From contig NZ_LQXM01000027.1 in NCBI RefSeq assembly GCF_001648555.1, positions 186,001-250,000 of the forward strand: 64,000 bases of DNA, in the 5' to 3' direction. Shown in pieces: positions 35,933 through 45,434 of the stretch (position 1 is its first letter; the number at the start of each line of letters is the position of its first letter). A model generated the notes under the pieces. The model saw nothing but the letters and a program-made list of their open reading frames with translations. It did not search any database and was not told the origin of the DNA. Origin of the DNA: Rossellomorea aquimaris TF-12 (GTDB lineage Bacteria > Bacillota > Bacilli > Bacillales > Bacillaceae_B). The translations under genes and the position numbers were made by a program.

Positions 35933-36565
35933 TTAAAATCGTAAAATACCTATCAGTATTAATAACACACCTGGTAAAAATGATACTCTGTGCACCCATT
36001 TTAAGTGAGCAAAGAATTGCCCCATTTTCAAACCAGAGGATAAAAACAAAAAGCTCATAAAGAGGATGCTTAGGGCAAGTAGTAACGGTGAGAAATTCAA
36101 TAATGCTGCTCCAATACCAGCTCCAAAGGCATCCAAAGATAAAGCAATCCCGAGCATAAATGCTTCGATTCCAGTTATCGTTCCAGATTTATCAAAATCC
36201 GCTGTTAAGGGTCTCTTCAATATTTGAATGACTAAACCAATAGATTTAATTTCAAAGTTAATAAGAGTTTTTTCTTTAGAGATTGGCATTTCTTTTTCAG
36301 GGCGAAAAAATTGATATAAAACCGCTGCTCCTATTAGGACAAGGATAAGCCCACCAATTCTCCCTGCCCAAATTGGAGAGATGACAGATTGAATGGTTTG
36401 ACCGAGTATCATAGCCAATAGTAAGGAGCTTGCAGAACAAATGGAGATAATACTGATTGATTTTATAGGAATTTTCACTTTTCTTAAGCCATAGGTTAAA
36501 CCAGTGCTAAAACTATCAAGACTTACAGCAAACGCCAATAGTAATAAGGAGATTGTTTCATTCAT
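35933..36565 (-). CDS. ytaF: Sporulation membrane protein YtaF (MntP-like)
   Basis: This 210-residue membrane protein has six hydrophobic segments, arranged as two halves. Both halves carry the signature seen in the MntP/YtaF superfamily: AVSLDSFSTGLTYG in the first (about 14) and ALSLDAFGAGIGAALL in the second (about 139). The paired Asp residues in the membrane suggest divalent cation transport. B. subtilis YtaF is named for sporulation, but its substrate is unproven. GGGAGGG precedes the ATG. It lies between mutM and coaE. Confidence 0.87.
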   Translation of the reverse strand: MNETISLLLLAFAVSLDSFSTGLTYGLRKVKIPIKSISIISICSASSLLLAMILGQTIQSVISPIWAGRIGGLILVLIGAAVLYQFFRPEKEMPISKEKTLINFEIKSIGLVIQILKRPLTADFDKSGTITGIEAFMLGIALSLDAFGAGIGAALLNFSPLLLALSILFMSFLFLSSGLKMGQFFAHLKWVHRVSFLPGVLLILIGILRF

Positions 36566-36636
36566 CGATTAGCCCTCCCAAAAATCATTACAATACTATA
36601 TGGTAAGGGCTTATCAGATGTTAAATGTTCTTGATT

Positions 36637-37461
36637 TTACTTTTGGCATTCTGGGCAATAATGGGTTCCTCTTCCTGCTGAAACTTTTTTTTCAATGGTG
36701 GATCCGCAAATTTTACATGGTTCATCTTTTCGACTATATACATATAAATTCTGCTGAAACATTCCGATTTGGCCTTGTGAATTCACATATGACCGAATGG
36801 TACTCCCGCCCATTTCCACGGCTTCTTTTAACGTTTCAATAATATGCTCATGCAAACGTTGCACTTCTGCTTTGGACAATGTCTTTGATTTTCGATCAGG
36901 ATGAATACCCGCTCTAAATAAAGCTTCGTCTACATAAATATTTCCTAATCCAACCATTACTGTTTGATCCAACAAAGCGGCCTTTACAATTCTTTCGGTC
37001 TTTTTTAGCTTTTTTTCCAGGTAGTCTACTGTAAATTCATGATCAAAAGGCTCGGCTCCAAGCTGGAGAAGAGGAAGATGTAATAATTCCTCTCCCTTTT
37101 TGAATAGATGCATCGTTCCGAATTTCCTAACATCACGATACCTTAGCTCTGTTCCATCAGTGAAATGGAAGATGACATGAGTATGCTTCTCTACAGGGTC
37201 ATCCTGTTTGTTCACCCCATATTTCCCTTCCATTCGTAAATGAGAAACAAGGGCTACATCATTGAAATAAAAGATTAAAAATTTTCCTCTTCTTCTCATT
37301 TCAAGTATTTCTTGACCCCTTAAGCTGTGAACAAATTCATGAGTATCAACTGGATTTTTAATCATTTTCGGCCAGGTAACTGAAACATCTTTAATTACTT
37401 TCCCCACTACAAGGAGTTCAAGAGTTTTTCTTACTGTTTCTACTTCTGGAAGCTCAGGCAT
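36637..37461 (-). CDS. mutM: Formamidopyrimidine-DNA glycosylase
   Basis: This 274-residue base-excision repair enzyme removes 8-oxoguanine and cleaves the AP site. The N-terminal PELPEVE provides the catalytic proline and glutamate. LVSHLRMEGK, YRDVRKFGTMHLF and GLGNIYVDEALFRAGIHP (helix-two-turn-helix) follow. The C-terminal zinc finger is CKICGSTIEKKVSAGRGTHYCPEC. GGAGG lies close (3-4 nt) to ATG 37461. It is 21 bp after polA, so polymerase I and glycosylase are made together. Confidence 0.97.
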   Translation of the reverse strand: MPELPEVETVRKTLELLVVGKVIKDVSVTWPKMIKNPVDTHEFVHSLRGQEILEMRRRGKFLIFYFNDVALVSHLRMEGKYGVNKQDDPVEKHTHVIFHFTDGTELRYRDVRKFGTMHLFKKGEELLHLPLLQLGAEPFDHEFTVDYLEKKLKKTERIVKAALLDQTVMVGLGNIYVDEALFRAGIHPDRKSKTLSKAEVQRLHEHIIETLKEAVEMGGSTIRSYVNSQGQIGMFQQNLYVYSRKDEPCKICGSTIEKKVSAGRGTHYCPECQK

Positions 37462-37482
37462 TCATCTACCTCCGTTTGTTTC

Positions 37483-40113
37483 TTACTTTGCATCGTACCA
37501 TGATGGTCCATAGGAGTAATCGACCTTTAATGGCACTTCCAGTTCCATTGCATTTTCCATCACTTCTGGGACAATTTTCTTTAATACTTCAATTTCATCT
37601 TCAGGTGCTTCAAAGATCAGTTCATCATGAACCTGTAGGAGTAATCGAGATTGAAGATTTTCTTCCCTTAATCGTGCTGCCATATCAATCATCGCTTTTT
37701 TAATAATATCGGCAGCGCTTCCTTGGATTGGCGTATTCATGGCCGTGCGTTCTGCAAAACTTCTTAAATTAAAATTACGGCTTGTAATTTCAGGCAAATA
37801 ACGACGTCGATGAAGAAGGGTCGTCACATAACCTTTTTGCTTTGCATCCTGGACAATATCATCCATATACTCTTTTACCCCCGGGAAGCTTTCCAGATAT
37901 TTTTTAATAAATTCTCCTGCTTCCTTTCTGGTAATATCAAGACTTTGAGAAAGACCGTAATCACTAATTCCATACACGATACCGAAGTTTACAGCTTTAG
38001 CGTGTCTTCTCATATTGGATGTAACTTCTTCTTTTTCTACTCCAAACACGTCCATCGCCGTTTTCGTATGAATATCCATATCATTACGGAAAGCTTCCAT
38101 CAGTTTTTCGTCCTTGGCAATATGGGCTAAAACCCGTAATTCAATTTGCGAATAGTCAGCTGCAAACATGACCCACCCCTCTTCTGAAGGGATAAATGCC
38201 TGGCGTATTTTTCTTCCTTCCTCCAATCGGACGGGAATGTTCTGCAGATTAGGATCGATAGAACTTAAACGTCCTGTTTGAGTCAGAGCCTGGTTAAATC
38301 TTGTATGAATTTTACTCGAATCTTTATGAACAACTTTTAATAACCCTTCCAAATAGGTTGATTGGAGCTTCCCAAGTTGACGATAATGAAGAATATAATC
38401 AATGATTTCATGTTTCGATTGAAGTTTTTCTAATATATCCGCTGACGTTGAATACCCCGTCTTTGTTTTCTTCACAACAGGCAATTCAAGCTTTTCAAAA
38501 AGAATCACACCAAGCTGCTTAGGTGAGTTAATATTAAACTCCTCTCCAGCCAGTTCATGTATCTTCTTCTCTAAATCAGCTAAACGAAGGGCTAATTCAT
38601 CCTTCATACTTAGTAATCGCTGTTGGTCTACTTTTACTCCGGTATATTCCATCTCAGCGAGTATGAGGGCTAAAGGTAACTCTAATTCAGTAAATAATTC
38701 GTATTGTTGATTTTCTTCTAATTCTTTCATACAGGTTGCTCTTAGCTCTTGTAGAATAAGAGCTTTTCTTGCGAGATGAAGAGAAACGATGTCCGTTGAT
38801 GGAACCTTCAATTTCGCTCCCTTGCCATATATTGATTCATCAGACTCCACCACTGGATGACCGTGGTCTTTTGCGATAGAGGCAAAGTCATTTCCTGATG
38901 TTGACGGGTTAATAATGTAAGAGGCTAAAAGTAGATCGAATTCAATTCCTTTCATATGAATCCCGTTTCTCTTTAGTGACACAACGGTTTCCTTAGAGTC
39001 AAACACATATTTTACGGCATGATCATTCTCTGCCCATTTTTTAAACTCTTTTGATTTCAAAGCTGTATCAAGGGTAAAGAAAAACGTTCCATTTTCATTG
39101 TGTATACTCATTCCAACAATATCACCTAAGTGATAGTTTTCTTCTAAAATTTCAATATAGAGAGAGCTTTCATTCGTAAGATGTTCTTCCGTGATTTCTT
39201 CTATGATATCGAAAGATATATCTTCTAATTCTTTTGTTTCTTCTTGTGGAGATTCTCCCATTTTTTCCAATAAGGAATTAAAACCTAAATCTCTAAATAC
39301 GTCTTTTAATGTGGCCGTGTTCATTCCTTCATATAACAGTTCCTCAACCGTAACATCTAAAGGCGCTTCTCTTAGAATCGTCGCCAATTCCTTACTCATA
39401 ATGGCTTGATCTTTATTGTCTTCTAGCTTTTCTTTCAGTTTTTTCCCACTTACCTGGTCGATGGACTCAAGAAGTGTTTCCACCGTTTTAAATTCCTTCA
39501 AGAGCTTTATAGCTGTTTTCTCTCCTACTCCAGGTACGCCGGGAATATTATCGGAGCTATCTCCCATAAGTCCTTTCATATCCACAATTTGATCGGGTGA
39601 GATTTCCCATTTTTCTTGTATATGCTCAGGTGTATACACTTCTATGTCTGTAATCCCTTTTCTCGTAATACAAACAGTCGTTTTTTTCGTGCTCAGCTGT
39701 GTTAAATCTTTATCTCCTGAATACACCTTTACTTCATATCCGTCTGACTCGGCTTGTAATGATAGTGTTCCAATGATGTCATCTGCCTCATAGTTTTCTT
39801 TTTCATAACGCTTAATTCCATAAGCATCTAAAAGTTCTCGGATATAGGGGAATTGCTCTGATAATTCAGGAGGAGTTTTTTGTCTTCCACCTTTATATTC
39901 TTTATATGTTTTGTGGCGAAATGTTGTTTTACCAGCATCAAACGCAACAAGGATATGAGAAGGTTTTTCGTCTTCTATTATTTTTTGCAGCATGGTGGTA
40001 AAACCATAAACTGCGTTTGTATGTACACCCTTGTCGTTATTCAATAAAGGCAAGGCAAAAAATGCTCGATAAGCTATACTATTTCCATCAATTAACACTA
40101 ATTTTTTGGACAT
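37483..40113 (-). CDS. polA: DNA polymerase I
   Basis: This 876-residue polymerase fills repair gaps and matures lagging strands. The 5'-3' exonuclease is N-terminal (LIDGNSIAYRAFFALP; MKGLMGDSSDNIPGVPGVGEKTA). The middle proofreading-like domain (about 305-465) lacks a readable DxE exonuclease set, as usual in Bacillus. The polymerase domain carries motif A FAADYSQIELRVLAHI, motif B RRHAKAVNFGIVYG and motif C LLLQVHDELIFEAP. AGGAGG precedes ATG 40113. It heads polA-mutM-ytaF-coaE. Confidence 0.98.
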   Translation of the reverse strand: MSKKLVLIDGNSIAYRAFFALPLLNNDKGVHTNAVYGFTTMLQKIIEDEKPSHILVAFDAGKTTFRHKTYKEYKGGRQKTPPELSEQFPYIRELLDAYGIKRYEKENYEADDIIGTLSLQAESDGYEVKVYSGDKDLTQLSTKKTTVCITRKGITDIEVYTPEHIQEKWEISPDQIVDMKGLMGDSSDNIPGVPGVGEKTAIKLLKEFKTVETLLESIDQVSGKKLKEKLEDNKDQAIMSKELATILREAPLDVTVEELLYEGMNTATLKDVFRDLGFNSLLEKMGESPQEETKELEDISFDIIEEITEEHLTNESSLYIEILEENYHLGDIVGMSIHNENGTFFFTLDTALKSKEFKKWAENDHAVKYVFDSKETVVSLKRNGIHMKGIEFDLLLASYIINPSTSGNDFASIAKDHGHPVVESDESIYGKGAKLKVPSTDIVSLHLARKALILQELRATCMKELEENQQYELFTELELPLALILAEMEYTGVKVDQQRLLSMKDELALRLADLEKKIHELAGEEFNINSPKQLGVILFEKLELPVVKKTKTGYSTSADILEKLQSKHEIIDYILHYRQLGKLQSTYLEGLLKVVHKDSSKIHTRFNQALTQTGRLSSIDPNLQNIPVRLEEGRKIRQAFIPSEEGWVMFAADYSQIELRVLAHIAKDEKLMEAFRNDMDIHTKTAMDVFGVEKEEVTSNMRRHAKAVNFGIVYGISDYGLSQSLDITRKEAGEFIKKYLESFPGVKEYMDDIVQDAKQKGYVTTLLHRRRYLPEITSRNFNLRSFAERTAMNTPIQGSAADIIKKAMIDMAARLREENLQSRLLLQVHDELIFEAPEDEIEVLKKIVPEVMENAMELEVPLKVDYSYGPSWYDAK

Positions 40114-40216
40114 ATCAGGACCTCCTAGAAAGGCTTGTAAGGTTTATTTGAATTAAGTATGTTTCTTCCCTTTTATTCTATCATGTTAAAGATTGAAAGG
40201 AAAAATCGGGCAATCG

Positions 40217-40270
40217 AAAAAAAAATGCAAAAGCCCTTCAAGAATGAAAATACATTCTTAAAGAGCTTTT
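40217..40270 (-). terminator. Terminator of hflKC
   Basis: AAAGCTCTTTAAGAATG pairs with CATTCTTGAAGGGCTTT, followed by a long T run on the minus strand. Confidence 0.85.
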
Positions 40271-40276
40271 AGTTTA

Positions 40277-41212
40277 TTATTCTGTATATCCCATCAATAA
40301 GCGAGCATAAGGAGAATCCGATGGTAAAATAATCACTGTCTTATCATCTATTGTCTTCTTATACGTCTCTAACGTTTTAAATAAATCATAAAACCCTGGG
40401 TCCTTTGAAAAGGAATTATTATAAATTTTAGCCGCCTCAGCTTCACCTTCTGCACGAATCACATTCGCATCAGCACCAGCTTTCGCTAATAATTCTTTGA
40501 CCTCACGATCAGTATCCGCTGTAATCCTCTGCTTATCTGCATCTCCTCTAGATAAGTATTCCTGAGCTTTTGACTCACGCTCTGAAATCATTCGTGTATA
40601 TACAGATTTTTCGTTTGCTTCAGGTAAATCTGTGCGTTTCATTCGCACATCTGTTACAACAATCCCATATCCATCTCGATCTAATACTTCATTCACCTTC
40701 GCTGTAATACGATCATTTAGACTTCCACGAGAAGATTTTTCATCATTTATGATTTCATCATATTCTAACTGTCCAAGCTCTGCGCGAACGACTGAATAAA
40801 TAAACTCTTCCATTTTGGTTTCAGCATTGATAACAGTTCGAGCATTTTTGATCATTTTTAAAGGGTCTTCAATTCTCCACACAGCATAATTGTCGATTAA
40901 CATACGTTTCTTATCTTTTGTATTAATTTCTGCTTCTGTTACATCATAAGTCATTTGGTGTTTAGGTAAGGTAGTAGTGGATTGAATAAAAGGAATTTTA
41001 AAATTCAATCCAGGTTCTTTATCTATCTTCACAACCTGACCGAATTGGCGAACCACTTTATATTCTCCTTCTTTTACGATATATACATTCGTAAAAATCA
41101 AAAGTAGGACCGCAAACAAAATGATGAAGAATATGCCTAATTTCGTGTATCTTCTCCATTCGATCGGCTCTCTTTTTTTACTGTTCATATCGAAGACATT
41201 ATTCTCAGTCAT
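40277..41212 (-). CDS. hflC: HflC-like stomatin/prohibitin-family protein
   Basis: This 311-residue protein has one N-terminal membrane anchor (about 27-47) followed by a SPFH/band-7 domain (VYIVKEGEYKVVRQFGQVVKI...). A long charged helix with ISERESKAQEYLSRGDADKQ is typical of HflC, and the C-terminus is FYDLFKTLETYKKTI. In E. coli HflC and HflK cap the FtsH protease and tune its activity. Its start overlaps the hflK stop by one base (TAATG), so the pair is coupled. I do not recall the pair between polA and phoPR in B. subtilis. Confidence 0.9.
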   Translation of the reverse strand: MTENNVFDMNSKKREPIEWRRYTKLGIFFIILFAVLLLIFTNVYIVKEGEYKVVRQFGQVVKIDKEPGLNFKIPFIQSTTTLPKHQMTYDVTEAEINTKDKKRMLIDNYAVWRIEDPLKMIKNARTVINAETKMEEFIYSVVRAELGQLEYDEIINDEKSSRGSLNDRITAKVNEVLDRDGYGIVVTDVRMKRTDLPEANEKSVYTRMISERESKAQEYLSRGDADKQRITADTDREVKELLAKAGADANVIRAEGEAEAAKIYNNSFSKDPGFYDLFKTLETYKKTIDDKTVIILPSDSPYARLLMGYTE

Positions 41213-42168
41213 TATTCTTCACTCCCTTCCTGTTTCACCGGTCCATTTTGATTTTCCAGCTGACGAATAGGGAAATACTTAAGTGTTTCTCCACTATCCT
41301 TCATAATGTAGATTTCAGCATTTGGGAGTACATTTTCAAGTGTCTCTAACACCAAACGCTTTCTTGTAATTTCAGGATTCGATTTATACTCGTTATAAAG
41401 CTTATCAAACACAGCCACATCTCCACGAGCTTGCTCTACACGGGCGATTTTATCTCCTTTTGCTCTGGAAATAATAGCATCCTTTTCACCCTGTGCTTCG
41501 TTCGTCCGTTGATTTTGATATTTTTCAGCTTCATTTCTCTTAGTGTTCATAGTTTCTCTAGCATCCGTTACGGCAGTAAAAGCATTTCGAACCTCTGCAT
41601 TAGGAAGTTCAACATCTTGTAGCTTAACGGCTAAAATTGAAATCCCAATATCATATTCATCAATTAGACTTGTTAAGAGATCTCTCACTTCTGCCTCAAT
41701 TTCTGCTTTTCCAGAAGTTAAAGCATCATCAATCAATGAGCTACCAATAATACTTCTCAAGGAAGCTGACGTAGCGTCATATAAAATTTCTTCAGGATTG
41801 TCTGAGTTAAATAAGTAGTTTTCTGGATTTGTAATCTTCCATTGAACCACCAAATCCGCAAGTACAATATACTCATCACCTGTGATCATTTTCGTTTCTT
41901 TAGGAAATTCTTTTATGTTTCCATCCTTTTCTTCATATCCAAACTGAAGACTGAAGGTTTCCTTTGATAAAACTTCAACTGACTGCATTGGCCAAGGCAT
42001 TTTGAAATGAAGACCAGAGTCTATTACGGGCTCTCCCGCTTCACCGAATGTTAATATTAAGGCTTGTTCTGATTCATCTACTGTATACCATGAAGTAAGC
42101 AATACAATGATCAAAATAATAGCGGTCAAAACCATTCCGGTTACTGAATAAATTCGTTTCAAACTCAT
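41212..42168 (-). CDS. hflK: HflK-like stomatin/prohibitin-family protein
   Basis: This 318-residue protein has an N-terminal membrane span (about 9-27), then a band-7 domain. WYTVDESEQALILTFGEAGEPVIDSGLHFKMPWP and VKLQDVELPNAEVRNAFTAVTDARE are HflK-type. The tail from LENQNG is acidic and probably disordered. It is shorter than E. coli HflK because it lacks the Gly/Pro-rich N-terminal cytoplasmic part. GGGGGAAGG precedes ATG 42168. It likely forms a membrane complex with HflC around FtsH. Confidence 0.9.
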   Translation of the reverse strand: MSLKRIYSVTGMVLTAIILIIVLLTSWYTVDESEQALILTFGEAGEPVIDSGLHFKMPWPMQSVEVLSKETFSLQFGYEEKDGNIKEFPKETKMITGDEYIVLADLVVQWKITNPENYLFNSDNPEEILYDATSASLRSIIGSSLIDDALTSGKAEIEAEVRDLLTSLIDEYDIGISILAVKLQDVELPNAEVRNAFTAVTDARETMNTKRNEAEKYQNQRTNEAQGEKDAIISRAKGDKIARVEQARGDVAVFDKLYNEYKSNPEITRKRLVLETLENVLPNAEIYIMKDSGETLKYFPIRQLENQNGPVKQEGSEE

Positions 42169-42294
42169 AAGTACCTTCCCCCTTTATCTCTCTATATATT
42201 AGCTTCCTACTAATTTATACGGGTTCAATACAAAAAAGTTTCAAAAATATTAAGAATATGTAACTTTGAATGGGGTTTTTATGGTTCTTACAGA

Positions 42295-42560
42295 AAAAGA
42301 AGTATTTGATTGCAGGGAGAACAATTTTCTGAGAGGGATTTGATTAAAAAGCTCTATTGGTAACTTTGTTGCTTTTGAAAGGTGAGTAGTGGTTGATTTT
42401 CACTCAACTTTCTAAGAGAGAGTTTCTTAAAATAGAAAATATAAGTATCTACACGTTTTATTAAACAACATTTTTTTGAATGTTCAGCAGGTGATGATAA
42501 CAAGGAAGTAAAAACCCTGTTCTTTCATAATATACTGGTTGACAGAGCCTAGCAGATCCT
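42295..42560. repeat. Dispersed repeat, copy R5
   Basis: Left-module sequence occurs twice (about 42300-42345 and 42360-42420): TTGATTGCAGGGAGAA, then AACTTTGTTGCTTTTGAAAGG and GAGTAGTGGTTGATTTTC. The right-end GGTTGACAGAGCC (42537-42549) and following ACGTTATAAAA match R1, but the inverted-repeat core is missing. The rest of 42169-42611 holds no gene. Confidence 0.6.
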
Positions 42561-42611
42561 ACGTTATAAAAATTGCGAAAATAGGCGTTACATGCGAGGA
42601 AAGTAGTTGGT

Positions 42612-42655
42612 AAAAAGGGAAAAGACGAGAACGGGGTTAGTTCTCGCCTTTTCTT
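42612..42655 (-). terminator. Terminator of phoPR
   Basis: AAAAGGCGAGAAC pairs with GTTCTCGTCTTTT around TAACCCC, followed by CCCTTTTTACC on the minus strand. Confidence 0.9.
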
Positions 42656-42756
42656 AACTCCTTGGATGAAGGGGTTTCACTTAGTATCGTATCACCCTTT
42701 TATTAATAGGAGTTTAACTCTTTGTAAATATACTGTAAACTATCTGTAAATTAAGC

Positions 42757-44538
42757 CTAATCTTGGTTTTGATCATAAAATTGTTTATTCAGTGATACCG
42801 TAAAGGTCGTACCTTTATTTAGTTCACTTTCAACCTTAATTTCTCCTTCATGAGCCTCAATGATGTGCTTCACAATGGCCAATCCCAGTCCTGTCCCTCC
42901 AGAATTTCGACTTCTGGCTTTGTCTACTCGATAGAAACGTTCAAATATACGAGGTAGTTCTTCCTCGCTAATCCCTATCCCATTATCTTTAATTGAAATG
43001 TGTACTTTTCGTTTATCTTCTCTTACTACTACGATGACTTTACCTCCTTTAGGAGTATAGGCAATCGCATTGCTGATCAGGTTAATGAATACCTGTTTTA
43101 AGCGGTAGGAATCTACTTCAGCCTCCCCTACCGTTTCAAAGGATGTTTGAATTTCTATCTCTTTAGACTTTGCTTTTTCCTTTAAAATCGGCATTACTTC
43201 TTCAATTAAGCTGGAGATTTCACTCATCTCAGTCGTAAGTTCAAAGCCTTGCTTCTCAATTTTTGAGAGCTCTAGCAAATCTTGAATAAGTGACTGTAAT
43301 CGATCACTTTCCAATAAAATGATTTCGAGAAATGATTTAGTTGTTTCTGGATCATTCATGGCTCCATCCAACAATGTTTCTGAAAAACCTTTAATGGAGG
43401 TAATTGGTGTTTTTAATTCATGAGAGACGTTAGCCACAAAATCTTTTCTCATTTGCTCGAGCTTTTTCAGCTCCGTAATATCATGAAAAACGACCACAAT
43501 CCCTTTCCATTCGTCATTGTGGCCAATGATAGGTGCACCAGAAACCTCATAATGTCTTCTTTCAATCTTATGAGGGAGAAGAATTTGCTTTCTCAGTCTT
43601 TCTTCTGTCATAAAAATCTCTTCAACGAGCTTATTGACTTCTTTATAATGAATGACTTCATGATATCTAACCTTTTTCAATTGAGTTTCTTCAAGGTTAA
43701 AAAATTCTCTAAACGTCCTATTGGTTAAGACAATAAACCCGCGATGATCGATTAGTAGTAAAGCACTACCCATATTTTCAATTAATGTAGTCAGCCTGTC
43801 TTGCTGCATTTCTTGAGAATTCACCATTTCCTGCAAATTTCGTGCAAGAATATTGATAGAGGAACTTAACATACTCGTTTCATCTACCCGATCTTCAAAG
43901 GTTCTTGCCCGATAATTCCCTTTTGCAAGCTCCATAGCAACGTTAGTAGCTGATTCAATCGGTTTCGTATATCGCACCGTGATCCGTGATCCCAGTATGA
44001 TAATAAGAATCAAGGCAAGCCCCAGGGATATTGTCAGTACAAACCAAATTTGTTGGGTTCCTTTTTCAAGGGCATCTACTTCTGTACTCATAATAAGTAA
44101 TCCATTCAATTGATTGCTATTGTTACGAAGGGGATACCAGTAATATCGATATTCTGCCTCAGAGGTAATCAGTTTTTTATGTTTTTCTTTTACATCCCAG
44201 TTTTTTTCAATCTCTTTAATAATACGTCTTTGTTCAGGATCGGAAGCTTTTACTCTTGAATCTGTATCATGTACCACTCTTCCAAAATCATCTAAAATAG
44301 TGATTCGAACATCTAATATATCACTAAGTCCTTTTATCATATTCGGATTAATATCTTTAGGTAATCCATTCTCTTCAATAGAATCAGCCAGTAATCTTGC
44401 TTCTTTTTCAATCCTGGAATTAAACGTATCTAAATAAAAATTCTTGAAAATTTGACCTAACAATAAACCTAGTCCAATTAGAACAGCAATAATGAGTGTA
44501 ATTAGAGCAAAAAGAAGTTTTGTTCTAAACTTGGTCAT
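42757..44538 (-). CDS. phoR: Phosphate-starvation sensor histidine kinase PhoR
   Basis: This 593-residue membrane kinase has two spans (about 7-28 and 165-184) enclosing an extracytoplasmic PhoR sensor domain. HAMP (about 187-238), PAS (about 245-350) and HisKA with the phospho-acceptor His in NVSHELKTPITSIKG (about 371) follow. The HATPase has N box NLISNAIAYTP, G1 DNGIGISEEELP and G2 SGGTGLGLAIVKHI. ATG 44538 overlaps the phoP stop by 4 bp, with GGAGGG inside phoP. With PhoP it controls the phosphate and cell-wall phosphate response. Confidence 0.95.
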   Translation of the reverse strand: MTKFRTKLLFALITLIIAVLIGLGLLLGQIFKNFYLDTFNSRIEKEARLLADSIEENGLPKDINPNMIKGLSDILDVRITILDDFGRVVHDTDSRVKASDPEQRRIIKEIEKNWDVKEKHKKLITSEAEYRYYWYPLRNNSNQLNGLLIMSTEVDALEKGTQQIWFVLTISLGLALILIIILGSRITVRYTKPIESATNVAMELAKGNYRARTFEDRVDETSMLSSSINILARNLQEMVNSQEMQQDRLTTLIENMGSALLLIDHRGFIVLTNRTFREFFNLEETQLKKVRYHEVIHYKEVNKLVEEIFMTEERLRKQILLPHKIERRHYEVSGAPIIGHNDEWKGIVVVFHDITELKKLEQMRKDFVANVSHELKTPITSIKGFSETLLDGAMNDPETTKSFLEIILLESDRLQSLIQDLLELSKIEKQGFELTTEMSEISSLIEEVMPILKEKAKSKEIEIQTSFETVGEAEVDSYRLKQVFINLISNAIAYTPKGGKVIVVVREDKRKVHISIKDNGIGISEEELPRIFERFYRVDKARSRNSGGTGLGLAIVKHIIEAHEGEIKVESELNKGTTFTVSLNKQFYDQNQD

Positions 44539-45254
44539 TGTTTCTTGGGTCCCTCCAGTTTATAACCTAAACCACGAATTGTTTTAATATAGATTGGTTT
44601 TTTAGTATTGGACTCAATCTTTTCCCGTAAATGACTAATATGAACATCCACGATTCTTGTATCTCCGGCAAAGTCATAATTCCAAACAGCGCTTAGTAAT
44701 TGATCCCTTGTTAATACTCGCCCTCTATTGTTTGTTAAATACAATAATAGCTCAAATTCTTTAGGGGTTAATTCTAACAGTTCACCTTCAAAGTAGGCTT
44801 CATATTGCTCAGGGTACACCTTTAACTCCCCAACTTCTTTATAGTCAGTAGGTTCAAGTATGGTTGATTCAACAGACTCCTGTATGGCCTGACTACGTCT
44901 TAGAATGGCCTTAACTCTCGCTACAACCTCACGAGGGCTAAATGGCTTCGTCATATAGTCATCTGCTCCAAGCTCTAATCCAAGGACTTTATCAAATTCG
45001 TCGTCCTTGGCTGTCAACATAAGAATGGGGGTATTAACTTTGCGTTGTCTTAACTCTTTACAGACTTCAATTCCATCCATCTGTGGCAGCATTAGATCAA
45101 GTATAATCAAATCAGGTGATTGCTCAATCGCTTTGTCTCTTCCTTCTTCACCATCATGTGCTGTTACGACTGAATAACCTGACTGCTCTAAATTGTACTT
45201 CAATAATGTTGCAATGGACTGTTCGTCATCTACTACTAAGATTTTTTTACTCAT
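44535..45254 (-). CDS. phoP: Phosphate response regulator PhoP
   Basis: This 239-residue OmpR-type regulator has a receiver domain with acidic pair DDE near residue 10, phospho-acceptor Asp in LIILDLMLPQMDG (about 53), and Lys in DYMTKPFSPRE. The winged helix (about 135-238) shows LTPKEFELLLYL and a C-terminal KTIRGLGYKLEGP. I chose ATG 45254 (MSKKILVVDD) with GGAGG 7 nt upstream; the open frame continues 31 codons upstream without a site. It is the first gene of phoPR. Confidence 0.96.
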   Translation of the reverse strand: MSKKILVVDDEQSIATLLKYNLEQSGYSVVTAHDGEEGRDKAIEQSPDLIILDLMLPQMDGIEVCKELRQRKVNTPILMLTAKDDEFDKVLGLELGADDYMTKPFSPREVVARVKAILRRSQAIQESVESTILEPTDYKEVGELKVYPEQYEAYFEGELLELTPKEFELLLYLTNNRGRVLTRDQLLSAVWNYDFAGDTRIVDVHISHLREKIESNTKKPIYIKTIRGLGYKLEGPKKQ

Positions 45255-45390
45255 TATTGTGCCTCCATCGAAAAGAAAATTAACCCCAACATCCAAATCA
45301 TTATGTAATTGTATCTTTATTATAATATAAAGTATGCTTCTTATCATACTATCAAGGAGTATTTAATACGTATGGCCTTATTTTACACAA

Positions 45391-45426
45391 AAATAAAAGA
45401 ACTATGAAATAGTATTCATAGTTCTA
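45391..45426 (-). terminator. Terminator after the MaoC-like gene
   Basis: GAACTATGAA pairs with TTCATAGTTC around TACTAT, followed by TTTATTTTTG on the minus strand. Confidence 0.88.
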
Positions 45427-45434
45427 CTTGATCT

